The position numbers and the translations under genes are program-made. 64,000 nt of DNA from the NCBI GenBank assembly GCA_016707205.1, contig JADJHZ010000002.1:616257-680256 (forward strand), read 5' to 3'. The notes under the pieces are model-generated. The model saw only the letters and a program-made list of their open reading frames with translations. It was not told the origin of the DNA and made no database searches. Source of the stretch: Haliscomenobacter sp. (GTDB taxonomy: Bacteria; Bacteroidota; Bacteroidia; Chitinophagales; Saprospiraceae). Positions 44,711-54,001 of this stretch are shown here, piece after piece (positions within the stretch are counted from its first letter, which is position 1; each line of letters starts with the position of its first letter).

Positions 44711-45531
44711 ATGAAGAATAAGTATATATCAACGCAGTCCAATGAGATTCTGACCCATTTCCATCAGAGGAATAGGGATTGCTTTGATTATTCGGAAGCG
44801 AAGAAAGCACTTCCTGCTTCAAGTCAAAGCGCTTTAAAGGAACTGTTAAGCGATATGGTCAAGAGAGGGCTTCTGATGAGGTTGAAGAAGGGGTTGTACC
44901 ATATCATACCCTATGAGCAAGAAGCGAGCAGTTTCATGCCTGATTGGCATTTGCTGGCGGAGCATTTGTCTGATGGAACGGAGCACTATATTGGTTACTA
45001 CTCTGCCCTACAGATCCATAACCTGATTACCCAACCTTCCCTGAAAGAGCAAATAGTTGTTGCCAAACAAATTCGGCCTTCAACCCTAAAAATCAAGGAT
45101 GTCACCTTCCAATTCATCTACCATAATGCGGATCACTTCTTTGGTTCGAAAAAAATTTGGATTGATAGCTTCAACAGGGTGATGTGTTCGGATCTTGAAA
45201 AAACATTCATCGACTGTTTGTTCAAGCCGGACTATGCCGGAGGTATTGCGGAAGTTGCCAGAGCGATTTACTCATCAAAAGAAAAATCCAATACGACAAG
45301 CTTCTTGAATACACGCAGCGATTCAAATCGCAAGCAGTTATTAAACGATTGGGCTTCATCCTTGAAACCCTGGATATAAAATCAGGTATTACAAAACAAC
45401 TCCAGAGAGTCAAAACAGCCTCCTACGTCCTGCTCGATACCGAACTCCCGAAATCCGGTAAAATGATAAGCCGATGGAGTATTCAGCAAAACCTGGAGAC
45501 GGAAACCATTAAATCAGCAATCTATACATGA
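44711..45531 (+). CDS. AbiEi-family antitoxin, one frameshift
   Basis: Antitoxin of a type IV toxin-antitoxin system of the AbiE kind. The first 190 residues are in one frame: a winged-helix DNA-binding part (ILTHFHQRNRDCFDYSEAKKAL, LLSDMVKRGLLMRLKKGLYHI) and the middle domain (YIGYYSALQIHNLITQPS). The frame breaks at A5 (45282-45286); one more A restores SSKEKIQYDKLLEYTQRF and the rest up to the stop at 45531 (about 273 aa in total). Left uncorrected, it ends at 45379. Its stop overlaps the toxin ATG by 4 nt, normal for this pair. Confidence 0.82.
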
Positions 45532-46331
45532 TTAAGCCGGGGGAAATACAGAACAAAGCGCGTGCGGTTGGTGTGAGGGACCAGCAAATTGAAAAAGACT
45601 ATATCCTCTCCTGGATCCTGCAAGGTATTGCTGCGCATAAACGCCTATCCATATCCATAGTTTTTAAAGGAGGAACGGTATTGAAGAAGGTCTATTTTGA
45701 AAATTACCGTTTTTCGGAAGACCTTGATTTCACCCTTCTTGATAATGACATTTCGAATGAACAAATTTTCGAATGGTTTGCCGAAGTATTTGAATACGTC
45801 AAAGAGAAAGCGAATATTCCACTTGAAATTATTGACAATAACGAGCACGAAGATGGCGGAATAAATTTTTACATCAACTTTGTAGGCCCTCTTGGTGGGG
45901 TTGGCGCCAACAAAAAAGTCAAGGTCGATATCTCAAGGAGGGAATCTTTGGCTTTCACGCCTGTTATGCAAAAAGTGTTTCTGGACTACTCAGACCAGGA
46001 AGCACACCAACTCCTCTGCTACGCCCTTGAGGAGGTCTTGGTAGAAAAAATGAGATCTATTATGCAACGCATGCAGGCGCGGGATTTCTACGACATCTGG
46101 TATTTGCTGGAAATTCATGAAATGGATGTTGATTTTTACTTGGCTGAGTTTAGGAACAAATGTGAAAGTAAAGACATTGACCCGAATGATTTTCAAAGTA
46201 AGCTTGAGCAGCGCTTACCACAATACAAAGGACGGTGGAAAACATCTATGGCAGATCAGATTAAAAACTTGCCCGATTTTGACCAGGTGGAACGTGAAGT
46301 GAAAAAACGCATTAAGAAATTGAATCTATGA
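45528..46331 (+). CDS. AbiEii/AbiGii-family nucleotidyltransferase toxin
   Basis: A 267-aa toxin of the DUF1814 nucleotidyltransferase fold, which arrests growth during phage attack by modifying RNA or protein synthesis components. The catalytic patch is visible: FKGGTVLKKVY (47-57) and RFSEDLDF (61-68), followed by KVKVDISRRE (about 130) and the late Lys-rich helix VLVEKMRSIMQRMQARDFYDIWYL. The start overlaps the antitoxin stop (ATGA). The pair is complete apart from the antitoxin frameshift. Confidence 0.92.
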   Translation: MIKPGEIQNKARAVGVRDQQIEKDYILSWILQGIAAHKRLSISIVFKGGTVLKKVYFENYRFSEDLDFTLLDNDISNEQIFEWFAEVFEYVKEKANIPLEIIDNNEHEDGGINFYINFVGPLGGVGANKKVKVDISRRESLAFTPVMQKVFLDYSDQEAHQLLCYALEEVLVEKMRSIMQRMQARDFYDIWYLLEIHEMDVDFYLAEFRNKCESKDIDPNDFQSKLEQRLPQYKGRWKTSMADQIKNLPDFDQVEREVKKRIKKLNL

Positions 46332-46497
46332 TGCAAAAACAACTAGATCGCATCTTCCGCCCCCCCTCCATCGAAAATCAGGAGTAACAACTCCAAAAGG
46401 AGAGCAGGCCGAGCGTATCGCGGTTGCGGAACCAGGAGAGGAAGGTTTTTTGCCGCGCCCATACCCTCCACCCAAATCACTACCTTTACGAAGCCCC

Positions 46498-46546
46498 AGG
46501 GAGAGCACAACATGGGTTTGTGGCGAACTCCATAGGTAGGCTCTCC
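46498..46546. repeat. Inverted repeat AGGGAGAGC / GCTCTCCCT
   Basis: A 9-bp perfect inverted repeat in the gap behind the AbiE pair; the right arm opens the repeat shared with 52675. It could form a long-loop hairpin. Confidence 0.5.
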
Positions 46547-46640
46547 CTGCGCTTTTTGAAATGAACCAATACGCCCGTTTCGCAACCCAAAGACGATACC
46601 AAAATAAGAAACCAAATAGACAAGCGCCCGTCTGGAAAAT
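46540..46640 (+). repeat. Leader-associated repeat B, copy 1
   Basis: About 100 bp nearly identical to 52675-52775, starting AGGCTCTCCCTGCGCTTTTT and passing through ATGAACCAATACGCCCGTTT. Both copies lie several hundred bp upstream of a leader repeat and cargo gene. The small open frame starting at the ATG (MNQYARF...) diverges completely after 30 residues and is not believed to be a gene. Confidence 0.75.
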
Positions 46641-46903
46641 CTTGCAACATGCGTCCACGTTAACCGGCGCCCTGGTCATTGCGGTTGCCCTCGTTAACCT
46701 ACCCGCCGGCAAGACCGAAAAAGCGCCTATACCCAGGACGTACTGGGCAGTTGTTGCCGGGCTGACGTTGGCCATCCTGGCCGCCGGGCTATGCAGCGGC
46801 CTGGAATGGAGGTAATATGGCCACCTGGTTGTGACAAAGATTTCCGCAGGGCTCATTTCACTTACCATTACGCCCTGGCTAATCCGAACGAAAAAAGGAT
46901 AAC

Positions 46904-47162
46904 CGCCGCTATCGGGCGCCAAACGGTGTGGTAAAACCGGACCTTGCCCGCCTTCTTTGCTTGCCGCTGCCTTTTTGAGCCGGTACTCCTTTGACTGTTT
47001 GCCCTTTTTGCCTTACCTTAGGGAAGCAAAAACCGAAAGGCTAAGCGAGTACGTTTTTCATAAGCTAAACCACAACCGATGCTGCGCTGCTACGTGTCCT
47101 TCGCATCTTGTTACCGTCCGCCGGGGTCTTCGGCGGGGATGAAGGGTTTTCTGAGACTTTTT
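46904..47162 (+). repeat. Leader repeat C, copy 1
   Basis: About 260 bp closely matching 52853-53105 and 59035-59290: GCCGCTATCGGGCGCCAAAC, the promoter block, CATAAGCTAAACCACAACCG and a CCGCCG/CGGCGG hairpin. It lies upstream of the nuclease gene. The 1135-nt gap 46332-47466 holds this element and repeat B but no gene I can support. Confidence 0.8.
46990..47021 (+). promoter_or_regulatory. Candidate promoter in leader repeat, copy 1
   Basis: TTTG (46990-46993), 20-nt spacer, TACCTTAG (47014-47021). The same boxes at the same spacing are kept in copies 2 and 3. Confidence 0.5.
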
Positions 47163-47435
47163 TGGGGGAAGAGCGGGCCAGATTTGGAAGGGGCAAGGTG
47201 TGTCTGTGCGTTAAGGGCATTTGGGTGGCAAAATAAGGGGGATAAGGAATATAGCCGCAACTTGGGATAGACTAAGTTATGGCGAAATAGTTAGGGTTTA
47301 CTTTGTTGAATTAAGTGGGGTGAAACGAGGGGAAATAGGGGAAAACCCGCACAGATAAGTGATATAGGCGCAATTGCAGGCAACAAAGTAGTGGTGAACT
47401 ACTTCGGGTTTTGCTTGGGCGGTGTTGCGTCAATA

Positions 47436-47450
47436 CAATAGTTAGCCACA
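47436..47450 (+). repeat. Cassette 5' junction (CAATA-GTTAGCCACA)
   Basis: GTTAGCCACA (47441-47450) is the perfect 10-bp reverse complement of TGTGGCTAAC (48985-48994) on the far side of the gene. It lies 16 nt before the start codon. In integron cassettes the first bases after the crossover G pair with the R'' box at the other end. Confidence 0.65.
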
Positions 47451-47466
47451 AGAAGAAAATGTAAAA

Positions 47467-48984
47467 ATGAAATTCAATAAATATATATGGGAATTGTACA
47501 TGAGTTCCGAAACTGGAAAGAGAACCATAGAGGATAGTAAGCCATTCAAGGAAATTCCTAACTCCGAAGAGTTTTTATTGGTATTTGAAGAAGATGAGGT
47601 TGAAAGAATAAAGCAGAGTGGACAATTGGATTTTTTACATGAGGGCAAGGTTAATATACTAAAAATATATTATAATCATTTCAGTCAAAAGCCCTTTTTT
47701 ATTGAGAAAGCAGATGAACTGTTTAGCCAATGGATAAATGAGGGTGTAAATTTTGCTGGAATAGATATTTTAAAAAAAGAGGAGGATTCTCAATGGTGGG
47801 CAGATATAGAGTACATATCCAATGCCCTGTATGTTTGTTTTCCTGAATTCTTTTTTCCTTACTTTTTCCAGCATAAATTTGATGAGTTTTCTGCTATATG
47901 CGAAGAGTATAATATAGCCCTCCCAGAAATTCCAAAGAAAAGGCATCGTCGAGAGCGTACTACATACTACTTGGATATTTGCAGAATTTTACATGAATTC
48001 AGAACAAACAATGAGTTGTCACCGGAGGAATTGATTGCATTTATATACGATTTTGCCCCAAAGTCATTGTCCATTAAAAATATGGAAAATGGCTCCTTGT
48101 CGGAACCATCAAAAGTTTGGTATGTCGGAGGGGGCAAGACTGATTTTGATTTTTTGGACGGTGCAGAGTCAGATGAAACAAGTTTTTGGCAATCTAACTT
48201 GGATACCCGTATTGGGGACATAATTATAATGTATTGTTGGTCTCCAAGAAGTTACATTCATTCAGTTTGGCGAGCAGTCAATGATGGTTTTATAGACCCA
48301 TTTTTTTACTACCATAGCCTCACCTATATATCTAACCCCATCAGGGTGCCACCTATCGCCTTTCACGAAATAAAAAGTAATTCAGTATTAGCAAAGTCTC
48401 CAATCGTTAAAAATAACTTTCAAGGAGTGAATGGCTACCCAGTAACCCAAGAGGAATATAATGAAATGCTCAAACTATGGGCGGAAAAAGGAATGAACAT
48501 ATCCACCTTGCCCAAAATTGAAGGAATAACTTATTTATCCGAAGATATTATTTTAAGAGATGAAAGAGATATTGAAGTACATTTAATTGAACCACTATTG
48601 CATAAATTAAAATACAATTCGACAGACTGGATTCGGCAGATGCCGATAAGGATGGGGCGTGGCGAAAGGAATTATCCCGACTATTGTTTTGGGGCAGTCA
48701 CCACGAGAGGAGAAGAGAGTGCCAAAATGCTAATTGAGGCGAAATATTCAATTAAAAACAGGAAAATGCTCTCAGATGCCTACTTTCAAGCAAAATCATA
48801 CGCCATAAGATTACAAGCAGATAAATTTGTTGTGGCTTCAAAAGAAGGACTTTGGATTTATAACCAACAGAACGGAAAATTTGAATTAGAAAAAAGTGTA
48901 TTCTATACATGGAATGATTTAGGGAATGCCGACAAATTATTTGAACTATCTAAAATGATTGGAAAAAAACTTAAAAATAAATAA
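47467..48984 (+). CDS. EVE-like domain plus PD-(D/E)XK nuclease protein
   Basis: A 505-aa single-gene cargo. Residues 1-215 are helical and unrecognised. Residues 217-341 look like an EVE/PUA-type domain (KVWYVGGGK, GDIIIMYCWSPRSYIHSVWRAV, NPIRVPPI), a fold that often reads modified bases in defence enzymes. Residues 366-490 fit a PD-(D/E)XK nuclease of the HSDR_N/type IV restriction kind: Asp405 in YPDYCFG, Glu424 and Lys426 in LIEAKYS, then QAKSYAIRLQADKFVVAS. A modification-dependent restriction role is likely but inferred. It is AT-rich and bounded by matching cassette ends. Confidence 0.72.
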   Translation: MKFNKYIWELYMSSETGKRTIEDSKPFKEIPNSEEFLLVFEEDEVERIKQSGQLDFLHEGKVNILKIYYNHFSQKPFFIEKADELFSQWINEGVNFAGIDILKKEEDSQWWADIEYISNALYVCFPEFFFPYFFQHKFDEFSAICEEYNIALPEIPKKRHRRERTTYYLDICRILHEFRTNNELSPEELIAFIYDFAPKSLSIKNMENGSLSEPSKVWYVGGGKTDFDFLDGAESDETSFWQSNLDTRIGDIIIMYCWSPRSYIHSVWRAVNDGFIDPFFYYHSLTYISNPIRVPPIAFHEIKSNSVLAKSPIVKNNFQGVNGYPVTQEEYNEMLKLWAEKGMNISTLPKIEGITYLSEDIILRDERDIEVHLIEPLLHKLKYNSTDWIRQMPIRMGRGERNYPDYCFGAVTTRGEESAKMLIEAKYSIKNRKMLSDAYFQAKSYAIRLQADKFVVASKEGLWIYNQQNGKFELEKSVFYTWNDLGNADKLFELSKMIGKKLKNK

Positions 48985-49074
48985 TGTGGCTAACAATGCA
49001 TGGTCGCCTATGCTGCCCAAGCCCAACCCGCAAAGCCAACGCAGGGCAGCACAGCGTCCATGCTCACGTTCGAT
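48985..49074 (+). repeat. attC-like site
   Basis: R''-like TGTGGCTAAC (48985-48994), an unpaired AAT, then arms GCATGG (48998-49003), CGC and TGCTGCCC (49011-49018) pair with GGGCAGCA (49044-49051), GCG and CCATGC (49058-49063), before R'-like GTTCGAT (49068-49074). The unpaired spacer between the AAC/GTT boxes and the inner stem is the attC architecture. The boxes keep AAC/GTT but differ from RYYYAAC/GTTRRRY at single positions. Confidence 0.6.
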
Positions 49075-49087
49075 AACATGGTAAAAA

Positions 49088-49825
49088 ATGACAACCCAAC
49101 AATTCATACAAAACATCCGAGACCTCATTGCGAAGGATGATTTAACCACCGCCATAGCCGGGTTAAAGGAACTGTTGGACCATACGCCCCGGTTGAATGA
49201 GGTACTGCAACAATCCGGGCGGTTTGAAAACATCCAAAAACAGATTCGATTGGGTACGGTGAGCCACTCCGAGGCGAATTTGACCCAGAACCAAATCCGC
49301 CTCGGGCTGCTCGATCTGGTTTCGGAAATGGAACAACAGGATAAAACAGCTACCATGCGCGCGGAAATCGAACGTGCCATTTCCATTGTCAATAGCAAAA
49401 ATGTGGTTATTGGCTCGACCATTTCGGCGGGTGGGAATGTCCACGTCGGCGACGCAATAGCACAAAATTTTCATCCTGAGTCAACCCACTCATTTAATAT
49501 GGCAAATCAACGAAAAGCAATCTGGTTAACTGTGCTTATTACCATCCTCGGTGTGATAATCGGTTTTTTAGGCGAACTCATGCCCGATGCTGTCAAAAAG
49601 GAAATCGAGGCGTTTGTTTCTTCCTCTGGCATATCATTCAAGACCGCTTGGTATTCCATCACAGGCTTCATCGTTTTGTTGTTTACCGGGCTTGTTTGGA
49701 AGGAGGCATCGAAAGACAGCCCCTCCCCGGAGCAACGCCAAGGAACAACAGGACGAAATGTCCACCAGCAGGGCGACAAATCCATTTATATTGAAAAAAA
49801 CGACGGCCCTATCAACATTCAATAA
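49088..49825 (+). CDS. EAD11-like protein with two membrane helices
   Basis: A 245-aa protein. Residues 1-82 match Effector-Associated Domain 11 (FIQNIRDLIAKDDLTTAIAG, LLQQSGRFE-like segment, RLGTVSHSEANLTQNQIRLGLLDLV), an adaptor domain known from STAND/NLR-like conflict systems. Then comes a GGNVHVGD motif (115-122), two membrane helices (about 145-163 and 188-204), and a C-terminal motif GDKSIYIEKNDGPINI (229-244). The start of the next protein, 6 nt downstream, has a closely similar motif. I infer a membrane effector recruited by the STAND partner. Confidence 0.72.
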   Translation: MTTQQFIQNIRDLIAKDDLTTAIAGLKELLDHTPRLNEVLQQSGRFENIQKQIRLGTVSHSEANLTQNQIRLGLLDLVSEMEQQDKTATMRAEIERAISIVNSKNVVIGSTISAGGNVHVGDAIAQNFHPESTHSFNMANQRKAIWLTVLITILGVIIGFLGELMPDAVKKEIEAFVSSSGISFKTAWYSITGFIVLLFTGLVWKEASKDSPSPEQRQGTTGRNVHQQGDKSIYIEKNDGPINIQ

Positions 49826-49831
49826 CAACCC

Positions 49832-52525
49832 ATGGAAGAAATAAAAGTCGCCCAATATGGAGAAAAATCTGTGTATTTTGAGCAAAATACCGGCCAAATC
49901 ACTATCCACTCAAATGGTGAAGTAAAAATAATCAATCCCTCAAGCAGTGAGGGGATGGATTTGTTGCGCCAAGAATTGGGAGCGGGTATCAGCGAAATAT
50001 TGGCCGCTATAAAAAAATTCGCTCTTGTTAATGCTGTGCCCCACCAACTCACCACCCCCGGCGCCGCCGTCCCCGAAGGCTTCATCGGGCGCGAGCGGGA
50101 ACTCGACGGCATCCACACACGCCTCCACGCCGGGGGAAATGCCCTCGCCCTCGTGAATGCCGAAGGCGGTATGGGCAAAACGACCCTCGCCGCCGCCTAT
50201 TGGAAGCGTTTTAGCAGCGAATACCAACACCTCGCCTGGCTTTTTTGCGAAAAGGGGATTCTGGAAGCCATGCGCAGCTACCTTCCGGAACCGCTCGGAC
50301 TCCGCGAAAAAATGAACGAAGTGGCCGCCGATACCGACAAACAAATGCGCCTGATCATCAGCACCATGGCCAACCTGCCCAAAACTGCCTGCTGGTTTTG
50401 GACAACGCCAACGAACCCGCGCACATTCAAGGGTTTGAACGGGATTGCGCAGGGCTGGGCTGGCACGTGCTGATCACTTCCCGCTGCGCCGGCGTGCTGA
50501 CCGATGCCGGCGCCGAATATCCCATCCGAAGCCTCCCGCCCGACGAAGCCAAACAGCTTTTCCGCAGCCACTACGACGAAAAAACGCCCGCATTTGAGGC
50601 CCTGCTCGACCGATTCCTGCTCGCAGTGGGGCACAACACCCTCTGCATCGAAGTGTTCAGCAAAACCCTGCGCGAAGGTTCGGGGGGCTGGGGCAATTTG
50701 GATTTTGAAAAACTGCTCCAAAAACTCGAAGTAAACGGGCTGAAATTGGGCGCCGACAGTTTCGAGATCAAAACCCACTGGACACAAAACCTCCGCTCCG
50801 AAGCTGCCAACAGCGACCAGATCATACAAGCACTTTACGACGTGAGCCGCTTAACAGATGAAGCAGGCGAACTGCTGGCCCGCTTCTGTCTGTTGCCCGC
50901 CGCAAGCCACGAAGCCGCGGTATTGATCGCCTTGCTCGCGCCCGACGACAAACAGGGCCTGAAACGCGGCTTGGACCAACTCGCCCAGAAAGGCTGGTTG
51001 AGCGCCGAAGCCAACACCTATCGGGTCAGCCCGGTCGTGCAAAAAATAGTGCTCCACCAATACGCCGACCGCCGCTGGGCATTGGGCGAGGACCTGGTGG
51101 CGCGGCTGAACGGTATTTTTGAAACAGAAGGCCGCCACTCCAAAAACATCGAAACCGCAAAGCCTTTTGCTGAACTGGCGCCCGGTTTGGTGGATAATTT
51201 GGCAACGGCAAATCCAGGCATTATTATGCTTTTTGATCGCCTCTGGGTCTATCATACCGCCACAGGCAACCTCGCAAAGGCCATTCAGACCGCCGAAAAA
51301 ATGGGCGAAATCAGCAACAACTATGGCGACAAAAACGGCTTGGCCATTTCGTACTCCAAACTCGGCGAGACGCACAGGGCTTTGGGCAATTTGCCCAAGG
51401 CCTTGACTTTTTTTGAAGCATACAACAGGCTGGAAAAAGACCTGCACGATTCCTATCCGCAAAATGTGTCTTTCAAAAACGGACTGGCCATTTCGTACGA
51501 AAACCTCGGCTCGACGCACACGGCTTTGGGCAATTTGCCCAAGGCCTTGACTTTTTTTGAAGAACGCAGCCGATTGGGAAAAGAACTGCACGAATCCTAT
51601 CCGCAAAATGTGTCTTTCAAAAACGGATTGGCCATTTCGTACTCCAAACTCGGCGAGACGCACACGGCTTTGGGCAATTTGCCCAAGGCCTTGACTTTTT
51701 TTGAAGCATACAACAGGCTGGAAAAAGAGCTGCACGACTCCTATCCGCAAAATGTGGATTTCAAAAACAATTTGGCCATTTCGTACTCCAAACTCGGCGA
51801 GACGCACACGGCGCTGGGCAATTTGCCCAAGGCCTTGGGTTTTTTTGAAAAAGACATCGAACTGTCAAAAGAGCTGCACGACTCCTATCCGCAAAATGTG
51901 GATTTCAGAAACAACTTGGCCATTTCGTACTCCAAACTCGGCGAGACGCAGACGGCTTTGGGCAATTTGCCCAAGGCCTTGACTTTTTGAAGATGAAACC
52001 AAGCTGTTTGAAGAACTGCACGACTCCTATCCGCAAAATGTGTCCTTCAAAAACGGTTTGGCCATTTCGTACTCCAAACTCGGCGAGACGCACACGGCTT
52101 TGGGCAATTTGCCCAAGGCCTTGACTTTTTTTGAAGATGAAACCAAGTTGTTTGAAGAACTGCACGACTCCTATCCGCAAAATGTGGATTTCAAAAACAA
52201 TTTGGCCATTTCGTACTCCAAACTCGGCGAGACGCACACGGCTTTGGGCAATTTGCCCAAGGCCTTGACTTTTTTTGAAGAACGCAGCCGATTGGGAAAA
52301 GAGCTGCACGACTCCTATCCGCAAAATGTGTCGTTCAAAAACGGATTGGCCATTTCGTACCTACTCTTGGGGCAGTTTTATAAAAACAACCTGAACGAGC
52401 CGGAAACTGCCACGCAGTACATTCAAAAAGGGTACGAACTGTACGAGGAGTTGGTGCGTGATTTTCCTGACTATCAGAAATTTAGAGGCAACTACGAATG
52501 GGCAAAAGAGCAATTGGGGCGGTAA
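49832..52525 (+). CDS. STAND NTPase with TPR array (NLR-like), two frameshifts
   Basis: About 897 aa when joined. N-terminal motif GEKSVYFEQNTGQITI (10-25), then a STAND/NB-ARC NTPase: FIGRERELDGI, Walker A NAEGGMGKTT (109-118), Walker B NCLLVLDNAN, and a winged-helix region. The C-terminus is TPRs, including seven near-identical 48-residue units. Two breaks interrupt it: A4 at 50381-50384 (five expected; otherwise it stops at 50473) and T5 at 51984-51988 (seven in sister units; otherwise it stops at 51990). Such proteins sense a trigger through the repeats, oligomerise and activate an effector, here probably the EAD11 membrane protein just upstream. Confidence 0.78.
51337..52342 (+). repeat. 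Seven tandem 144-bp TPR-coding repeats
   Basis: Units start at 51337, 51481, 51625, 51769, 51913, 52055 and 52199. All are 144 bp except the fifth (142 bp), which has lost two T of a T7 tract. Words such as TTGGGCAATTTGCCCAAGGC are identical in every unit, so recent duplication or gene conversion is likely. A partial eighth unit follows. Confidence 0.92.
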
Positions 52526-52674
52526 CCTCGCCGGGCATGAGCCTGGATGACCAGAACGCCTTCGAGGCGGCGGGCCTCATCCCGCCCATAGTGCGGCCGG
52601 GCTGAGGGCGGTGCGGAATACGCAACAACCGGAACGAAAATTGCCCACTCGGTCCAACCGCTTATCCTCAACGA

Positions 52675-52775
52675 GAGGCTCTCCCTGCGCTTTTTGAAAT
52701 GAACCAATACGCCCGTTTCCCAACCCAAAGACGATGCCGAAATAAGAAACCGAATAGACAAGCGCCCGTCTGGAC
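52675..52775 (+). repeat. Leader-associated repeat B, copy 2
   Basis: Near-identical to 46540-46640 (AGGCTCTCCCTGCGCTTTTT ... GACAAGCGCCCGTCTGGA). It lies between the STAND gene and leader repeat copy 2. Confidence 0.75.
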
Positions 52776-52809
52776 AGACGGCCTGCAGGAGATTCAAAAG
52801 CGCGACGTC

Positions 52810-53282
52810 GTAGCGCCGGTTGCCCAGGATTGGGTCAAAGTGCGCGCAGTCCTCGCCGCTATCGGGCGCCAAACGGCGAGGTAAAAGAGGACCTTGCCCG
52901 CTTTTTTTGCCTGCCGCTGCCTTTTTGAGCCGGTACTCCTTTGACTGTTTGCCCTTTTTGCCTTACCTTAGGGGAGCAAAAACCGAAAGGCTAAGCGAGT
53001 ACGTTTTTCATAAGCTAAACCACAACCGATGTTGCGCCTGTACACGCCATTCGCATCTTGTTATTGTCCGCCGGGGTCTTCGGCAGGGGTGACGGGGTTT
53101 TCTGAGAATTTTGGGGGGGGTATTGCCGGACTGGCTGCGGGGAGAGCCCCGGGGCAGGGCAATGGGGGTTTATACGCGATGGAATGGTGGGAATACGCAG
53201 CGAAAGCTCTGTATAGACGCCACAGCATGGCGGCTATACAGCTAAAATGAGAATACTTCTGCGATGGAATGGCGATAAGACA
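52810..53282 (+). repeat. Leader repeat, copy 2, ending at a cassette junction
   Basis: 52810-53105 matches copies 1 and 3 closely. The following 53115-53282 still aligns, more loosely, with 59300-59467 and stops being alignable at the GTTA junction. It carries the promoter boxes and the CCGCCG hairpin. The 770-nt gap 52526-53295 holds no believable gene. Confidence 0.75.
52940..52971 (+). promoter_or_regulatory. Candidate promoter in leader repeat, copy 2
   Basis: TTTG (52940-52943), 20-nt spacer, TACCTTAG (52964-52971), about 325 nt before the next start codon. Confidence 0.5.
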
Positions 53283-53295
53283 GTTGTTAGTGATA
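53281..53295 (+). repeat. Cassette 5' junction (CAGTT-GTTAGTGATA)
   Basis: GTTGTTAGTGATA (53283-53295) is the perfect 13-bp reverse complement of 54002-54014, and it abuts the ATG at 53296 directly. Confidence 0.7.
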
Positions 53296-53994
53296 ATGAA
53301 AAACAAAAAAATGACCAGAGAAGAAAAGTTTGAAATTCATTTCCAAACCTTTAAAAACATATATAAAGATGTTTATTCGGATGAGGAAATAGTAGAAAAA
53401 GTAAATTGGTTTTTAGATAAGCATGAAACTCTGCCAAAGACTAAAGAATCAATAATAGTTTACTATTACGATTTTTTAATTGATGTGGCTGAAATAGAAA
53501 AATTTCGAAAAGACTTAAATAAAGTTCAGATTGAATTGGGACATTATAACAAAGAAGGAGATGCTCATCAAGCATTTGAACTGCCAGATATTTCAGTAAT
53601 AATTAATGATCCAATAGTCCTAGGAGTCGCAGCAAATTTAGCGACTGAATTAATTAAAACTGTTTATCGTAAAATTAGAGGAAAGAAAATCAAAAAAATT
53701 CAAGGCTCAAAAGAAACAGTTAAGGATGTAGCCTTTGAGGTGGAAATTAAAGAATCAAAAAATAAGAAAAGTCAATTTAGAATAAAAGGAGAACTTACTG
53801 ATGAGCAAATTGACAAATTAATTGATAAAATTCCAGGGATTTCTTTAAAGAATGATTCCAGAAAAGTTCAAGATATTACTGATTTAACAAAGCGATATAA
53901 ACTAAAAGAGGATAAATATGATTGGGAAGAATACGATTTATTGGAGCAAATGAAAATGGCACGTGAAAGACTACAAAAACTAGAAGATGAATAA
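53296..53994 (+). CDS. Unrecognised 232-aa cassette protein
   Basis: No family recognised. ATG 53296 follows the cassette junction at once; MTREEK at 53311 is an alternative start. The protein is very Lys/Glu-rich. The first 90 residues look helical. Residues around 105-130 (PDISVIINDPIVLGVAANLATELIK) form a short hydrophobic, possibly membrane-inserting stretch, and the rest is charged and ends in a coiled-coil-like tail (LLEQMKMARERLQKLEDE). There is no signal peptide. AT-rich. It is flanked by perfect 13-bp inverted repeats, which marks it as a single mobile unit. Confidence 0.75.
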   Translation: MKNKKMTREEKFEIHFQTFKNIYKDVYSDEEIVEKVNWFLDKHETLPKTKESIIVYYYDFLIDVAEIEKFRKDLNKVQIELGHYNKEGDAHQAFELPDISVIINDPIVLGVAANLATELIKTVYRKIRGKKIKKIQGSKETVKDVAFEVEIKESKNKKSQFRIKGELTDEQIDKLIDKIPGISLKNDSRKVQDITDLTKRYKLKEDKYDWEEYDLLEQMKMARERLQKLEDE

Positions 53995-54001
53995 AAAACA
54001 C

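Noticed and set aside
46561..46815. 84-codon frame starting MNQYARF, with a similar frame at 52699
   Set aside because: The shared start only reflects the DNA repeat B; the two frames diverge fully after about 30 residues and belong to no family.
46326..46922. 198-codon minus-strand frame behind the AbiE pair
   Set aside because: Covers repeat B and a hairpin, with no recognisable domain, and runs against the direction of all neighbours.
46957..47142. Small frame with FHKLNHNRCC, also at 52820 and 58998
   Set aside because: Conserved as DNA in the leader repeat. The frames lack a common start, differ in length, and overlap the promoter boxes; coding is unlikely.
51337..52342. Regular tandem repeats considered as a CRISPR array
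   Set aside because: The 144-bp units are continuous without unique spacers and encode TPRs in frame.
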